Positions 27,638-35,905 of a stretch of 64,000 nucleotides of DNA are shown in pieces. The position numbers were made by a program, and so were the translations under genes. Source of the stretch: Methanopyrus sp. SNP6 (GTDB lineage Archaea; JAADCQ01; Methanopyri; Methanopyrales; Methanopyraceae); NCBI RefSeq assembly GCF_002201895.1, contig NZ_CP019436.1, positions 1,153,867 through 1,217,866 of the forward strand, given 5' to 3'. Position 1 is the first letter of the stretch. The number at the start of each line of letters is the position of its first letter. The notes below the pieces were generated by a model. The model saw only the letters and a program-made list of their open reading frames with translations, did no database searches and was not told the DNA's origin.

Positions 27638-28054
27638 GTGGCTGAGTACGACTACGAGGAACTCCTCGAGCGTGCTTACGAGCAGCTTCCCGAGGAGGTT
27701 CTCGAAGACCGCCGGTTCGAGATGCCAAAGCCGAAGGTCTCCGTGGAGGGTAAAACCACGGTCATCCACAACTTCAAGGATATATCCAAGAAACTCGATC
27801 GCGATCCTGAGCACGTTACCAAGTACTTCCTGAAGGAGCTCGGTACCGCTGGACACATCGACGGTGGTAGACTCATCCTGCACGGGGTTTACCATCCTAA
27901 GCTCATCGAGGAAGAACTCAAGAACTACGTTGAGGAATTCGTGCTATGCCCGGAGTGCGGGAAACCCGACACCAAGCTCGTTAGAGAAGATCGGCAGTGG
28001 ATTCTTAAGTGCGAAGCTTGCGGTGCTTGGTCTTCGGTTCGGAGGCTGAAGTGA
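27638..28054 (+). CDS. eif2b: Translation initiation factor aIF2 beta subunit
   Basis: A 138-residue protein with the core fold of eIF2 beta and eIF5 (KPKVSVEGKTTVIHNF, then KYFLKELGT) and a C-terminal zinc ribbon (CPECGKP and CEACGA). It is part of the aIF2 heterotrimer that brings initiator Met-tRNA to the small subunit. GTG 27638 lies three bases after the preceding stop, within the mcm unit. Confidence 0.95.
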   Translation: MAEYDYEELLERAYEQLPEEVLEDRRFEMPKPKVSVEGKTTVIHNFKDISKKLDRDPEHVTKYFLKELGTAGHIDGGRLILHGVYHPKLIEEELKNYVEEFVLCPECGKPDTKLVREDRQWILKCEACGAWSSVRRLK

Positions 28055-28399
28055 ATGGCCCGAGTATTCTTGAACATCCACGGGACCGGTGACACCGTAG
28101 TTCTCGCCCTGTGCGACGAGGATCTCCTGGGTGAGGAGCTGAAGTACAAAGGGCGGAGCCTACGGATCTCAGAGCACTTCTACGGTGGAAAGTCCCTCGA
28201 ACCGGATAGCGCCGCGAAGAAGATCCGGAAGGCCGTCTATGAGTATGAGGACGAGAAGACGGTCGCGATCAACGCCTTAGGTGAGCTCGCCTGCTCCGTC
28301 GTCGTCGACGCGGGTCTCGTCAATGAGGATGAAATAGGAGAGCTGGGAGGAGTCCCACACGTCCAAATATACATCCTCCCGCGGGAGCCTTTCCTTTGA
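28055..28399 (+). CDS. DUF424 protein
   Basis: A 114-residue archaeal protein with the DUF424 pattern: an N-terminal strand (RVFLNIHGTGDTVVLALCDEDLLGE), then LRISEHFYGG, and a hydrophobic C-terminus ending YILPREPF. The family is regularly found next to aIF2 beta in archaea, as here, where it begins immediately after the aIF2 beta stop codon. Function unknown; context suggests translation or tRNA work. Confidence 0.85.
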   Translation: MARVFLNIHGTGDTVVLALCDEDLLGEELKYKGRSLRISEHFYGGKSLEPDSAAKKIRKAVYEYEDEKTVAINALGELACSVVVDAGLVNEDEIGELGGVPHVQIYILPREPFL

Positions 28400-29454
28400 C
28401 TTCGGGAGTACTATGCACGACCGCCCCGGGCCTCGAGGACGTTTGTGCCCAGGAACTCGGTGAGATCACCGGAAAACCCGTTCATGAGAACTACCTCGGC
28501 GTACGCGGTCGTGTACTCGTGAAGTGCTCGGAGTACGAAGCCCTCGACCTCGCCCGTGAGATCAACCGCAGATCCTTAACCATCCACCGAGCCGCGGTTC
28601 TCCTGGGTGGCTTCGAGATCGAACACCGCGACGAGCGTGGCCTCGAGGAGATACGTGAGCGCTGCCAGGAACTACCTTTCGAGCGTTACATCCACGAACA
28701 CGATACATTCGGTGTACGGCCATCGCGGCTCGGGGAGCACGATTTCACCAGCGTGGATGTAGGGGCCGCCGTCGGTGACGCAGTCATCGAGCGGATAAAG
28801 AGGGAAGAGGGATTCAGACCTCAGGTGGATCTCGACGCACCCTCGGTGATCGTTAGGGCTGACGTCGTTGGAGACACCGTCATCGTCGGAGTTTGCACGA
28901 CAGGTGATCGATCCCTCCACCAGCGCGGTTACAGGGTATACGATCATCCGGCGTCACTCAACCCGGTGATAGCTCAAGGCATGCTGGAGCTGGCCGGGAA
29001 CCCGGACTCTCTCATCGATCCCACCTGCGGTGGCGCCACGGTGCCCATAGAGGCTCTACTTAGAGACCCGGAGACAGAGGCCGTAGGTGTGGAGAAGTTT
29101 CGAACACATTATGAGGGAGCTCGTCTCAACGTCCTGGCCGCCAGGGTAGACGTGGAGCTCTATCTGGCAGATGCGACCCGATTGTTCGAGGAGGTTCCGG
29201 AGCTCCGAGATTGCGAGTTCGACGCCGCCGTCTTCAACCCTCCGTACGGCCTCAAGATAGCGAATCCACGCGTCGTGAAGACACTCTACCGAGGTCTCGC
29301 GCGCGTTCTCTCGGATCTCGTCAGTGTCGCCGTGACGGTGACGCCACGTGATAATTGGATGCGGGCTGCGATGGAGGAATATGGGTTCAGGTTGAGCCAT
29401 GATCGCTGGGTGAGGCACGGTGGTCTAGACGTGAGACTCCTAGTCTTTCGCTAA
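28396..29454 (+). CDS. trm14: THUMP-domain tRNA guanosine methyltransferase, Trm14-like
   Basis: A 352-residue protein with an N-terminal ferredoxin-like/THUMP RNA-binding region (about 1-165) and a C-terminal SAM-dependent N2-guanosine methyltransferase domain. That domain has DPTCGGATVPIEALL (about 198) and the catalytic NPPYG (about 279). NPPYG rather than DPPYG favours Trm14 (m2G6 of tRNA) over Trm11/TrmG10. TTG 28396 overlaps the DUF424 stop by four bases, ending the mcm run. Its 3' end overlaps the convergent HAD gene by 15 bases. Confidence 0.8.
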   Translation: MTSGVLCTTAPGLEDVCAQELGEITGKPVHENYLGVRGRVLVKCSEYEALDLAREINRRSLTIHRAAVLLGGFEIEHRDERGLEEIRERCQELPFERYIHEHDTFGVRPSRLGEHDFTSVDVGAAVGDAVIERIKREEGFRPQVDLDAPSVIVRADVVGDTVIVGVCTTGDRSLHQRGYRVYDHPASLNPVIAQGMLELAGNPDSLIDPTCGGATVPIEALLRDPETEAVGVEKFRTHYEGARLNVLAARVDVELYLADATRLFEEVPELRDCEFDAAVFNPPYGLKIANPRVVKTLYRGLARVLSDLVSVAVTVTPRDNWMRAAMEEYGFRLSHDRWVRHGGLDVRLLVFR

Positions 29455-30141
29455 TTCCCTGATGACGTCCAGTAGCTCCCGTGGCCTGTCGATCTCGAAG
29501 TCTGGAACATCGTCGTCACTTTCCGGTTCCATGTCCCGGTATTTGCCCCTCCTGATCCTCACCGTCACCATCCCTGCGCGGTTTGCCCCCTTGATGTCCT
29601 TGTCCAATCGGTCTCCCACGTACACGGCTTCCTCCGGTTTGACCCCCAGTCTGCGTGCCGCCTCGATGAAGATCTTCGGGTTGGGCTTCTCCACGCCGAT
29701 TTCCTCGGAGACCACCACCTCGTGGAAGAAGTGGTGAATACCCAATCGGATTAACTTCTCCCACTGCTTCACCGCTAGCCCGCTCGTGACCGCTCCCAGT
29801 TTAAACCCCATTTCCCGCAGCCGCATCAGTGTCGGAATAACGTCCGGGTAGGGCTTCAAGTAGGCGAACTTGGTGTCGTGGTACGCCACTACGGCCGCCG
29901 CGACCAGCTTCGGTTCTGGATCCGCTCCTATCCTTCTGAGCAACAGATCGAAATGTCTAGGGTGGTTCGAGCCGTACTCCTTTACCACCTCCTGTAGCTC
30001 CCGATACAGATCCTCTTCCGACAGATCAGTTTCTAAACCCGCCTCGATCATAGCGCGGATGGCGTTCCTACGCGCTTCCTCCGCCAGCTTGGAAGACGGG
30101 TACAGCGTGTCGTCCACATCGAACAGTACGGCTTTGATCAT
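29440..30141 (-). CDS. HAD-superfamily phosphatase
   Basis: A 233-residue haloacid-dehalogenase-like hydrolase: motif I is FDVDDTLYPS (residues 7-16), motif II the serine/threonine in AVTSGL, motif III the lysine in EKPNPKIF and motif IV YVGDRLDKDIKGA. A helical cap lies between motifs I and II. This is the archaeal TIGR02253-like branch; substrate unknown. The frame continues much further upstream opposite cofE, but ATG 30141, with GGGGAG 7 bases upstream and motif I right after it, is the start. Its ATG and that of cofE share one CATG palindrome. Confidence 0.88.
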   Translation of the reverse strand: MIKAVLFDVDDTLYPSSKLAEEARRNAIRAMIEAGLETDLSEEDLYRELQEVVKEYGSNHPRHFDLLLRRIGADPEPKLVAAAVVAYHDTKFAYLKPYPDVIPTLMRLREMGFKLGAVTSGLAVKQWEKLIRLGIHHFFHEVVVSEEIGVEKPNPKIFIEAARRLGVKPEEAVYVGDRLDKDIKGANRAGMVTVRIRRGKYRDMEPESDDDVPDFEIDRPRELLDVIRELAKD

Positions 30142-30898
30142 GGGGGGACTCCCCACGCTTCGCATCGAGCCGGTTCCGCTGGAGAGGAAGGTACGACCAG
30201 GAGACGACCTCGCGGAACTCATCGCGGAGTTCGCGGAGCTCGAGGAGGGAGACGTCCTCGCGGTCGCCCACACGGTGGTATCTAAGGCCGAGGGGGCCCT
30301 AGTTAGTCTCGAAGAGGTCGATCCCAGTCCCTTCGCTGAGACCCTAGCTGAGCGAACTGGTAAAGACCCGCGCGTGGTTGAAGTCATCCTCCGGGAAGCA
30401 GAGTCCATCGTGCGGGTCGGTCCGGACTTCATCATCACGGAAGTCCGAGGTGGAATGGTATGCGCCAACGCCGGTGTTGACGAATCGAACGCACCACCCG
30501 GGTACGTGATCGTTCTGCCCGAAGATCCCGACCGCAGTGCCCGGGAGCTCCGCCAACGTCTCCTCGAACTCGTCGGAGTTGACGTGGGTGTCATCATCAC
30601 CGACACTCAGGGTCGACCTTTCAGGGAAGGTGTTATCGGCGTAGCGATCGGGGCCTCCGGAGTACCCGTACTGGTCGATCGGCGTGGGGACCGCGATCTC
30701 TACGGTCGCGAGCTGAAAACTACGATTGTAGCGCTCGGTGATCTTCTGGCCTCCGCTGCTGAGCTCGTAATGGGACAGGCCGACGAAGGTACACCGGCGG
30801 TCATCTTCCGCGGGCTCAAACCAGAGCTCGAGCGATTCGAGGGTCCTCGGGAGGCCCGAGCCATCGTCAGGGATTCTGACCGCGACATATTCCGGTGA
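30140..30898 (+). CDS. cofE: Coenzyme F420-0:L-glutamate ligase CofE
   Basis: A 252-residue enzyme adding gamma-linked glutamates to F420-0 with GTP, finishing coenzyme F420, the hydride carrier of methanogenesis. Signature segments are LAVAHTVVSKAEGALV, RGGMVCANAGVDESN and ITDTQGRPFREGVIGVAIG. ATG 30140 is the only credible start: no alternative start lies between it and the conserved LRIEPVPL. It lacks a visible ribosome-binding site, so the mRNA may be leaderless. Confidence 0.95.
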   Translation: MGGLPTLRIEPVPLERKVRPGDDLAELIAEFAELEEGDVLAVAHTVVSKAEGALVSLEEVDPSPFAETLAERTGKDPRVVEVILREAESIVRVGPDFIITEVRGGMVCANAGVDESNAPPGYVIVLPEDPDRSARELRQRLLELVGVDVGVIITDTQGRPFREGVIGVAIGASGVPVLVDRRGDRDLYGRELKTTIVALGDLLASAAELVMGQADEGTPAVIFRGLKPELERFEGPREARAIVRDSDRDIFR

Positions 30899-30949
30899 GC
30901 CTCATCCTTATCAGGGCTAAGGTCTCCTCGACCAGGCGGGGCAGTCTGA

Positions 30950-32161
30950 ATGCACTATACCCTGGAGTGTGTCGAATGCAGTTCGGAGTTCGAGGACGAT
31001 TCACTGGTACGGTGCCCCGAATGTGGAGGGCTCCTGGAGGTGGCACTGCACTACGACGAAATCGAAGTGAGTCGGTCGACGTTCGAGGGTCGTCGCCTCG
31101 GCGTATGGGCCTTCCGGGAGCTTCTACCCGTGAACACGGACGATCCCGTCACGATGTCCGAAGGTGGTACAGGCTTACACCCGTGTCCGAGACTGGGCGA
31201 GGAATTCGGTGTTAGGGGGTTGTTCGTGAAGAACGAGGGCGAGAACCCCACGGGCTCCTTTAAGGATCGTGGAATGACCGTGGGAGTCACCAAGGCCGTG
31301 GAGCTCGGTGTGGAGGTCGTTGCATGTGCCTCAACGGGCAACACATCGGCCTCGTTGGCTGCCTACGCTGCCCGCGCGGGCCTTACCTGTGTCGTTCTCC
31401 TCCCGGCAGGTAAGGTGGCCCTAGGTAAGCTCGCCCAGGCTCTCTTCCACGGTGCCCGCGTGGTCCCTGTGGACGGCAACTTCGACGACGCCTTGGACGT
31501 CGTGAAGAAAATGGCAGACGAGGGTATCGTGTACATACTCAACTCGGTGAATCCGTTCCGCCTCTTCGGTCAGCGTACCATCGCGTACGAAATATGCTTA
31601 CAGTTGGGTTGGGAGGTTCCCGACGCGGTCGTCGTGCCGGTCGGCAATGCGGGCAATATCAGCGCGATCTGGCAGGGATTCCTCGATCTCTACAGGCTGG
31701 AAATCATTGACGAGCTCCCGAGGATGTACGGAGTACAAGCGGAAGGCGCTCGACCGATCGTCGAAGCGATTCGGCGGGGCAAGGAGAACATCGAACCGGA
31801 TCCCGAGCCCGAGACTGTCGCCACCGCAATCCGCATCGGCAACCCTGTGAACGCCATCAAGGCTCTCCGAGCTATCCGATGTTCGGGCGGTTGGGCCGTG
31901 GAGGTTTCCGACGGGGAAATACTCTGGGCGCAGCGTGAGCTTGCGACGCGGGAGGGAATCTTCGTGGAGCCCGCGAGTGCTGCTTCGATAGCGGGACTCA
32001 GGAAGTTCGTGGAGGAAGGTGAGATCGACGCCGACGAGCTGGTGGTTTGCGTGACCACAGGACACGGTTTGAAGGATCCGGAGGCGGTCATGGAAGTGTG
32101 CGAGCTACCCGAACCCGTGGAACCGGATCCCGAGATCATCCAGCGTTTAATAGCCGAGTGA
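30950..32161 (+). CDS. thrC: Threonine synthase
   Basis: A 403-residue PLP enzyme that converts O-phosphohomoserine to threonine. An N-terminal zinc ribbon (CVECSSEF and CPECGG, residues 8-27) precedes the fold-type II core. The PLP lysine lies in TGSFKDRG (about 102-109) and the phosphate loop is PVGNAGNISAI (about 228). Length and domain order fit archaeal ThrC. ATG 30950 is used. The SRP RNA gene follows in opposite orientation. Confidence 0.95.
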   Translation: MHYTLECVECSSEFEDDSLVRCPECGGLLEVALHYDEIEVSRSTFEGRRLGVWAFRELLPVNTDDPVTMSEGGTGLHPCPRLGEEFGVRGLFVKNEGENPTGSFKDRGMTVGVTKAVELGVEVVACASTGNTSASLAAYAARAGLTCVVLLPAGKVALGKLAQALFHGARVVPVDGNFDDALDVVKKMADEGIVYILNSVNPFRLFGQRTIAYEICLQLGWEVPDAVVVPVGNAGNISAIWQGFLDLYRLEIIDELPRMYGVQAEGARPIVEAIRRGKENIEPDPEPETVATAIRIGNPVNAIKALRAIRCSGGWAVEVSDGEILWAQRELATREGIFVEPASAASIAGLRKFVEEGEIDADELVVCVTTGHGLKDPEAVMEVCELPEPVEPDPEIIQRLIAE

Positions 32162-32261
32162 CCTCTACGGCTGCCTCGAATGTCAGTCCTAATTTGCAGG
32201 ACAAGGTCGCTCCGCGATCCTTCCAACGTAGGAAAACGTTATGAACACGATAACGAATCAC

Positions 32262-32599
32262 CAAGGCGGCGGCGGGCACGCCGAGGGGTGGATCCGGCCC
32301 CCCGGGCCCGGCACTCCCCAGACCGACCTGCCTCCGGCGACCCCCGAGCGGCCGCGGGTCCGGGGTGGGCTGCTCCCTCTCGGGCCTGACCCGGTGCCCC
32401 GGCAAAGGCGGTGGCGCGCCGCCCTCCGGCGGCGGCCCCCGCCACCCCGGGCCCCCGGGGGGCCGGAGGGTCACCGGTCGGATCCGGGGAGCCGGTACCC
32501 CGAGGGACCGGACCGCCCCCTCGGCTTCGGCCCCCGCATGAGGCGGATTTCGGGTTACAGCGGACCGCCAGCCCGCCGGCCTAGCCCGCCGCCACCCGG
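32262..32599 (-). ncRNA. Signal recognition particle (7S) RNA
   Basis: A very GC-rich non-coding block on the minus strand. Near its 5' end the RNA reads GGGCTAGGCCGG and, in 32548-32559, TGTAACCCGAAA, which match the Alu-domain of archaeal SRP RNA. The SRP54-binding helix 8 motif GTCAGG...GAGGGAGCAGCC lies at 32366-32392. The two ends pair (GGCGGCGGGC with GCCCGCCGCC, ending at 32265) as helix 1. The exact ends are estimates from pairing and from a TATA box at 32616-32629. Length near 338 is slightly long for the family. It scaffolds SRP19 and SRP54 for co-translational targeting to the membrane. Confidence 0.9.
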
Positions 32600-32615
32600 A
32601 TCAACGTCAAGGATG

Positions 32616-32629
32616 GTACTTATAGTTTA
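32616..32629 (-). promoter_or_regulatory. Promoter (TATA box) of SRP RNA
   Basis: On the minus strand the sequence reads AAACTATAAGTACC in otherwise GC-rich DNA, centred about 25 bases upstream of the predicted RNA 5' end near 32599. Confidence 0.65.
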
Positions 32630-32645
32630 GGTCATGCGGTCAGTG

Positions 32646-33089
32646 TCACTCCCGCGCGATGTACACGTATGCCTCATAGCAACCCAAAGGTGTTTTCACC
32701 TCTACCCGCTCGCGCTCGTAGAGTACTGGGTACCCCTCGTACCTGTCTATCGCTCGGACATCCTCATCACTCAGCCCTGCGAGCAGTGCTCCCTTTACCT
32801 TCGATCCTTCCCGTTCGCGGATCGTGTTGTACCGGCCCTCAACGTCCTCAAGCGCTAGCTCGTACCCCTCCAGTACCGCTGGGTAGATGATCATAGGCAA
32901 CCTGTTGAGGACACCGACGACCATCTCGGGGTCAGTAAGGGTTCCGTACGCGAAGACCCGCTCCGGGGGAAGGTCTTTTGACGGTTCCTCCTCGGTCGGA
33001 GTGACTACCAGTGCTCCGCAGGATTCCGTGACCTTATACGAGAACACGGCCTCTTCTTCCTCCTTCGGGTCCCTCTCCGGCAGGAACAT
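32646..33089 (-). CDS. Gamma-glutamylcyclotransferase-like (AIG2/GGCT fold) protein
   Basis: A 147-residue protein whose core starts with VFAYGTLTDPEMV (about residue 43), the substrate-binding loop of the GGCT fold, and includes a conserved acidic region (IDRYEGYPVLYERERV) near 115. Such proteins act on gamma-glutamyl peptides or are regulatory. A 40-residue acidic N-terminal region precedes the fold. I chose ATG 33089, with GAGGTGG 8-14 bases upstream, over a frame limit at 33128. Confidence 0.8.
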   Translation of the reverse strand: MFLPERDPKEEEEAVFSYKVTESCGALVVTPTEEEPSKDLPPERVFAYGTLTDPEMVVGVLNRLPMIIYPAVLEGYELALEDVEGRYNTIREREGSKVKGALLAGLSDEDVRAIDRYEGYPVLYERERVEVKTPLGCYEAYVYIARE

Positions 33090-33138
33090 TTGACGACCAC
33101 CTCTCCCCACGTACACGTACACTTCCACACGGGTCCCC

Positions 33139-33157
33139 GGGGGAACCCACCCGTTGG
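33139..33157 (+). repeat. 19-base leader element, copy 2 (DUF2070 gene)
   Basis: Identical to 18047-18065, with the start TTG of the downstream gene at the same offset. Here its left half also pairs with the preceding GGGTCCCC to form a small hairpin. Confidence 0.6.
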
Positions 33158-34812
33158 CCCATCTTATGCGTTTGTCCTTCCGACTACCCTCTCTCCGAGA
33201 TTGCGTCCTAGGATGGATCCTCCTCCTAGGAACCTCCGCACTGTACTCGCCCCACTTGACGATCTACGTAACGTTGACCGCGCTCGCTTCATTCGTCACC
33301 CTACTATTGGACCGCCTCGCTAAGCGGGACGTGCCCCCGAATCGGTGGCCTTTCGTCGGTTTAGTCTACGCGGCACCGCTAGTCCTGAGCGTCCCACTAG
33401 GGACCGTTGCGGTATCCGTCGTAAAAGGCGTAATGTCGACGTTCTTGACCTTGGCTCTGCTCGGTACGGTTCGCTCCGGTGTACTTCGAGTGGTTCCCGT
33501 GCTCGCGTACCTCGTGATAGATTCGTTGGTCTTAGCCACCCTGACAGGAGTCCATCTCCCACCGCTCCTTCTGGCGTCGCTTACGGGGGGAACCGTAGGC
33601 GCCTCTGTAGTTGCAGTTGTCGACGCACTGACCTTGGCATCACTTGGCATCCGGACAACCGACGCTCTCGGGGAGTTCCTGTCCTTCAAATCGGGCCGAG
33701 ATCATTCTCTGCACTCCCTTTTCAAGGGTATGGAGACTCGAACGCGGGTTCGGGTCCCAGTTCGGGTATTCGCGTTTGTGGCGAAGAACAACGACGTGAA
33801 AGGTTGTTTCGTGATTCCTTGGATTCACCCCGGCCCGTTAGGTGACGTTGGGGGAGGGGATCTCCCAGGCAGGATCGTGCGACGATTGCTGAGAGAAGGT
33901 ATCGTACCACTCGTTTTCCACTCCACGACAACACACGACTTCAACCCGGTGGATCGGCGGGAAGCTGGCAAGATCGTGGAAGAGACGGTCAAGCTGGTGC
34001 GCGAGGCCGTGGATCGAGAGGGCTGCAGTGTAGGTTCCGCTCCGGTCCGCGGGGAAGAGACGGATTCTGTCGGACAAATATTGGGTGGTAGACTCTTCCT
34101 TGTACTGTCGAAGTATCCCGAGCCCAGTGACGACATAGATGCTGCCACTGGGGTAGCCCTCGAACGCGATACTGGTGGCTGGGTTGCGGATTGTCACAAC
34201 AGCTTCGGAGATCCCGATCGTGGTAGGGTTTACGTGTTCTCCGAGGATTTCTGGCGGCTCATGCGGGACGCTCGCAGGATCTCTGAGAGAGTGAAACCGA
34301 TCCCAGGACTCAGGGCGGGATTCGATCACGTCGATCCAGGTCTTGACCCTGAAACGGGCTTGGGCAGCGGTGGTGTCTCCGTGGCGGCAGTGGAGGCAGG
34401 TGGGGCGCGCACACTATACGTAGTGTTCGACTCGAACAGCATAGTACGCGAACTCAAGGAGGAGGTAGAGCGAACGCTGCGGGATCTCGCCGAAGAGGTC
34501 GTGGTCTGCACCTCCGACTCCCACGAGGTTAACCCTAGGGGTTATAATCCGCTCGGGCAGATCATGGGACGTGACGATAAGAGGAGGTTACTGAAGGCCG
34601 TTAGACGTGCGGCCGAGGGGGCGATCGAGGACCTCGAAGAGTGCGAGGTCGTTCCCGTGGAGGGATGGGTGAAAGTAGAAGTCACGGGTCCGGGGAGCTT
34701 CCAGCGACTAGTCCACTCCGTGGAGACTACCAGGACTGTGATCAGAGTACTCCTCCCGACGGCGTTCCTGGGGGTGACCCTTCTTTCGCTCCTCTTCGGT
34801 ATCCGCACGTGA
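33154..34812 (+). CDS. DUF2070 family membrane protein
   Basis: A 552-residue protein of the archaeal DUF2070 family. Six or seven N-terminal helices (about residues 15-175) are followed by a large soluble domain with IPWIHPGPLGDVGGGDLP near 225, THDFNP near 260, and SDSHEVNPRGYNP near 450, and a final helix (about 528-548). The conserved histidine- and aspartate-rich motifs look like a metal-dependent hydrolase site, but no activity is established. TTG 33154 sits inside the 19-base element shared with tldD; ATG at 33166 is an alternative. It heads the cluster to 37413. Confidence 0.85.
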   Translation: MAHLMRLSFRLPSLRDCVLGWILLLGTSALYSPHLTIYVTLTALASFVTLLLDRLAKRDVPPNRWPFVGLVYAAPLVLSVPLGTVAVSVVKGVMSTFLTLALLGTVRSGVLRVVPVLAYLVIDSLVLATLTGVHLPPLLLASLTGGTVGASVVAVVDALTLASLGIRTTDALGEFLSFKSGRDHSLHSLFKGMETRTRVRVPVRVFAFVAKNNDVKGCFVIPWIHPGPLGDVGGGDLPGRIVRRLLREGIVPLVFHSTTTHDFNPVDRREAGKIVEETVKLVREAVDREGCSVGSAPVRGEETDSVGQILGGRLFLVLSKYPEPSDDIDAATGVALERDTGGWVADCHNSFGDPDRGRVYVFSEDFWRLMRDARRISERVKPIPGLRAGFDHVDPGLDPETGLGSGGVSVAAVEAGGARTLYVVFDSNSIVRELKEEVERTLRDLAEEVVVCTSDSHEVNPRGYNPLGQIMGRDDKRRLLKAVRRAAEGAIEDLEECEVVPVEGWVKVEVTGPGSFQRLVHSVETTRTVIRVLLPTAFLGVTLLSLLFGIRT

Positions 34813-34822
34813 TGACACGAAT

Positions 34823-35905
34823 GTGTACTGTACGGCCTTCGGCCTCGGGTTCGGTCACGCTTCGAGGATGGTGGGGCTCGGTAGGGAGCTACGTCGGATC
34901 GGGCTTGAGCCCGTGTTCAGCTCCTTCGGTGAAGGACGCAAGATGCTCACCCGTGAGTTCCCAGACGCACCCGTGTACGGGCTTCCTAAGATGGAGTTGT
35001 TCTCAGAGGACGGTTCATTCGATCTGTTCCTACTTCTACGCCGTCATCCCGACTTGCCGCTGAGATTCTACGCTGGTGTAGAGGCCGATCGGCGCGTGAT
35101 TCGGCGACACGGGTGCAAGGTCGTCGTTTCTGACTGTCAGTTCCACGCCCTCGTCGCCGCTCAGATTATGGGTATACCGGCAATAGTAATCTCGAATATG
35201 CTTAGAATACCAGGCGAAGGTTCTCTTGTGCGACTGATTAACGGAACACTTCGACGCATGTTCGAACTCGCCGACATCGTCCTCATACCCGACACTTACG
35301 ACGACACCTACGACGTTCCGGAGATAGACACGGAGGTCGTGTGGGTGGGACCCGTCCTGAAACGTCGACCCGATGAGTTGCCGCCCAGAGACGCGATACG
35401 TCGGAAGTACGGGATTCCGGACGATGCGACGGTGGTCTTAGTCACGGCCGGAGGGTCCAAATACAGCCGTCAGATAGTTCGGGTCGCAGTGGAAGGCCTT
35501 AATCTACTCTCCAAGTCGATCGACGTGTTCCCGGTGATCGTCTCGGAAGAGCGTGTCGGTGGCGGGCTCGGGCTTCAGTTACGGTACGTGGATAACCTCC
35601 TAGAACTCATCAAAGTCTCGAACGTGGTCGTTACTCACGGGGGCCACACGACCCTCTCCGAGTGTGCCTGCTTACGGACGCCTGTAGTTTCGGTACCTCT
35701 GCCCAATCATCCCGAACAGCACGTGAACGCCGAGCGAGTTCTCCAACGGGGATTAGGGGTCGCTGTGCTTCCTGAAGAACTCTCATCGGAGCGGATTGCG
35801 AAGGCCATAGAGCAAGCCATCGACTGGAAGGTACCTAAAATCAGGATGATGGATGGAAGGGGGGCCGAGCGCGCTGCGCGCATTGTCGCAGGAATGCTCG
35901 ATTAA
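34823..35905 (+). CDS. MurG-like glycosyltransferase (GT28 type)
   Basis: A 360-residue GT-B fold glycosyltransferase. The N-terminus has GFGHASRM (residues 9-16), matching the glycine-rich loop of MurG-like enzymes. The C-terminal donor site reads VVTHGGHTTLSECACLRTPVVSVPLPNHPEQHVNA. It probably transfers a sugar from a UDP-sugar to a lipid or glycan acceptor; the neighbouring polyprenol-kinase-like gene suggests lipid-linked glycan or pseudomurein synthesis. GTG 34823 is the only start in frame near the conserved N-terminus. Confidence 0.87.
   Translation: MYCTAFGLGFGHASRMVGLGRELRRIGLEPVFSSFGEGRKMLTREFPDAPVYGLPKMELFSEDGSFDLFLLLRRHPDLPLRFYAGVEADRRVIRRHGCKVVVSDCQFHALVAAQIMGIPAIVISNMLRIPGEGSLVRLINGTLRRMFELADIVLIPDTYDDTYDVPEIDTEVVWVGPVLKRRPDELPPRDAIRRKYGIPDDATVVLVTAGGSKYSRQIVRVAVEGLNLLSKSIDVFPVIVSEERVGGGLGLQLRYVDNLLELIKVSNVVVTHGGHTTLSECACLRTPVVSVPLPNHPEQHVNAERVLQRGLGVAVLPEELSSERIAKAIEQAIDWKVPKIRMMDGRGAERAARIVAGMLD

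Noticed and set aside
29870-30139. N-terminal extension of cofE
   Set aside because: It is the antisense frame of the HAD phosphatase gene; CofE homology begins just after 30140.
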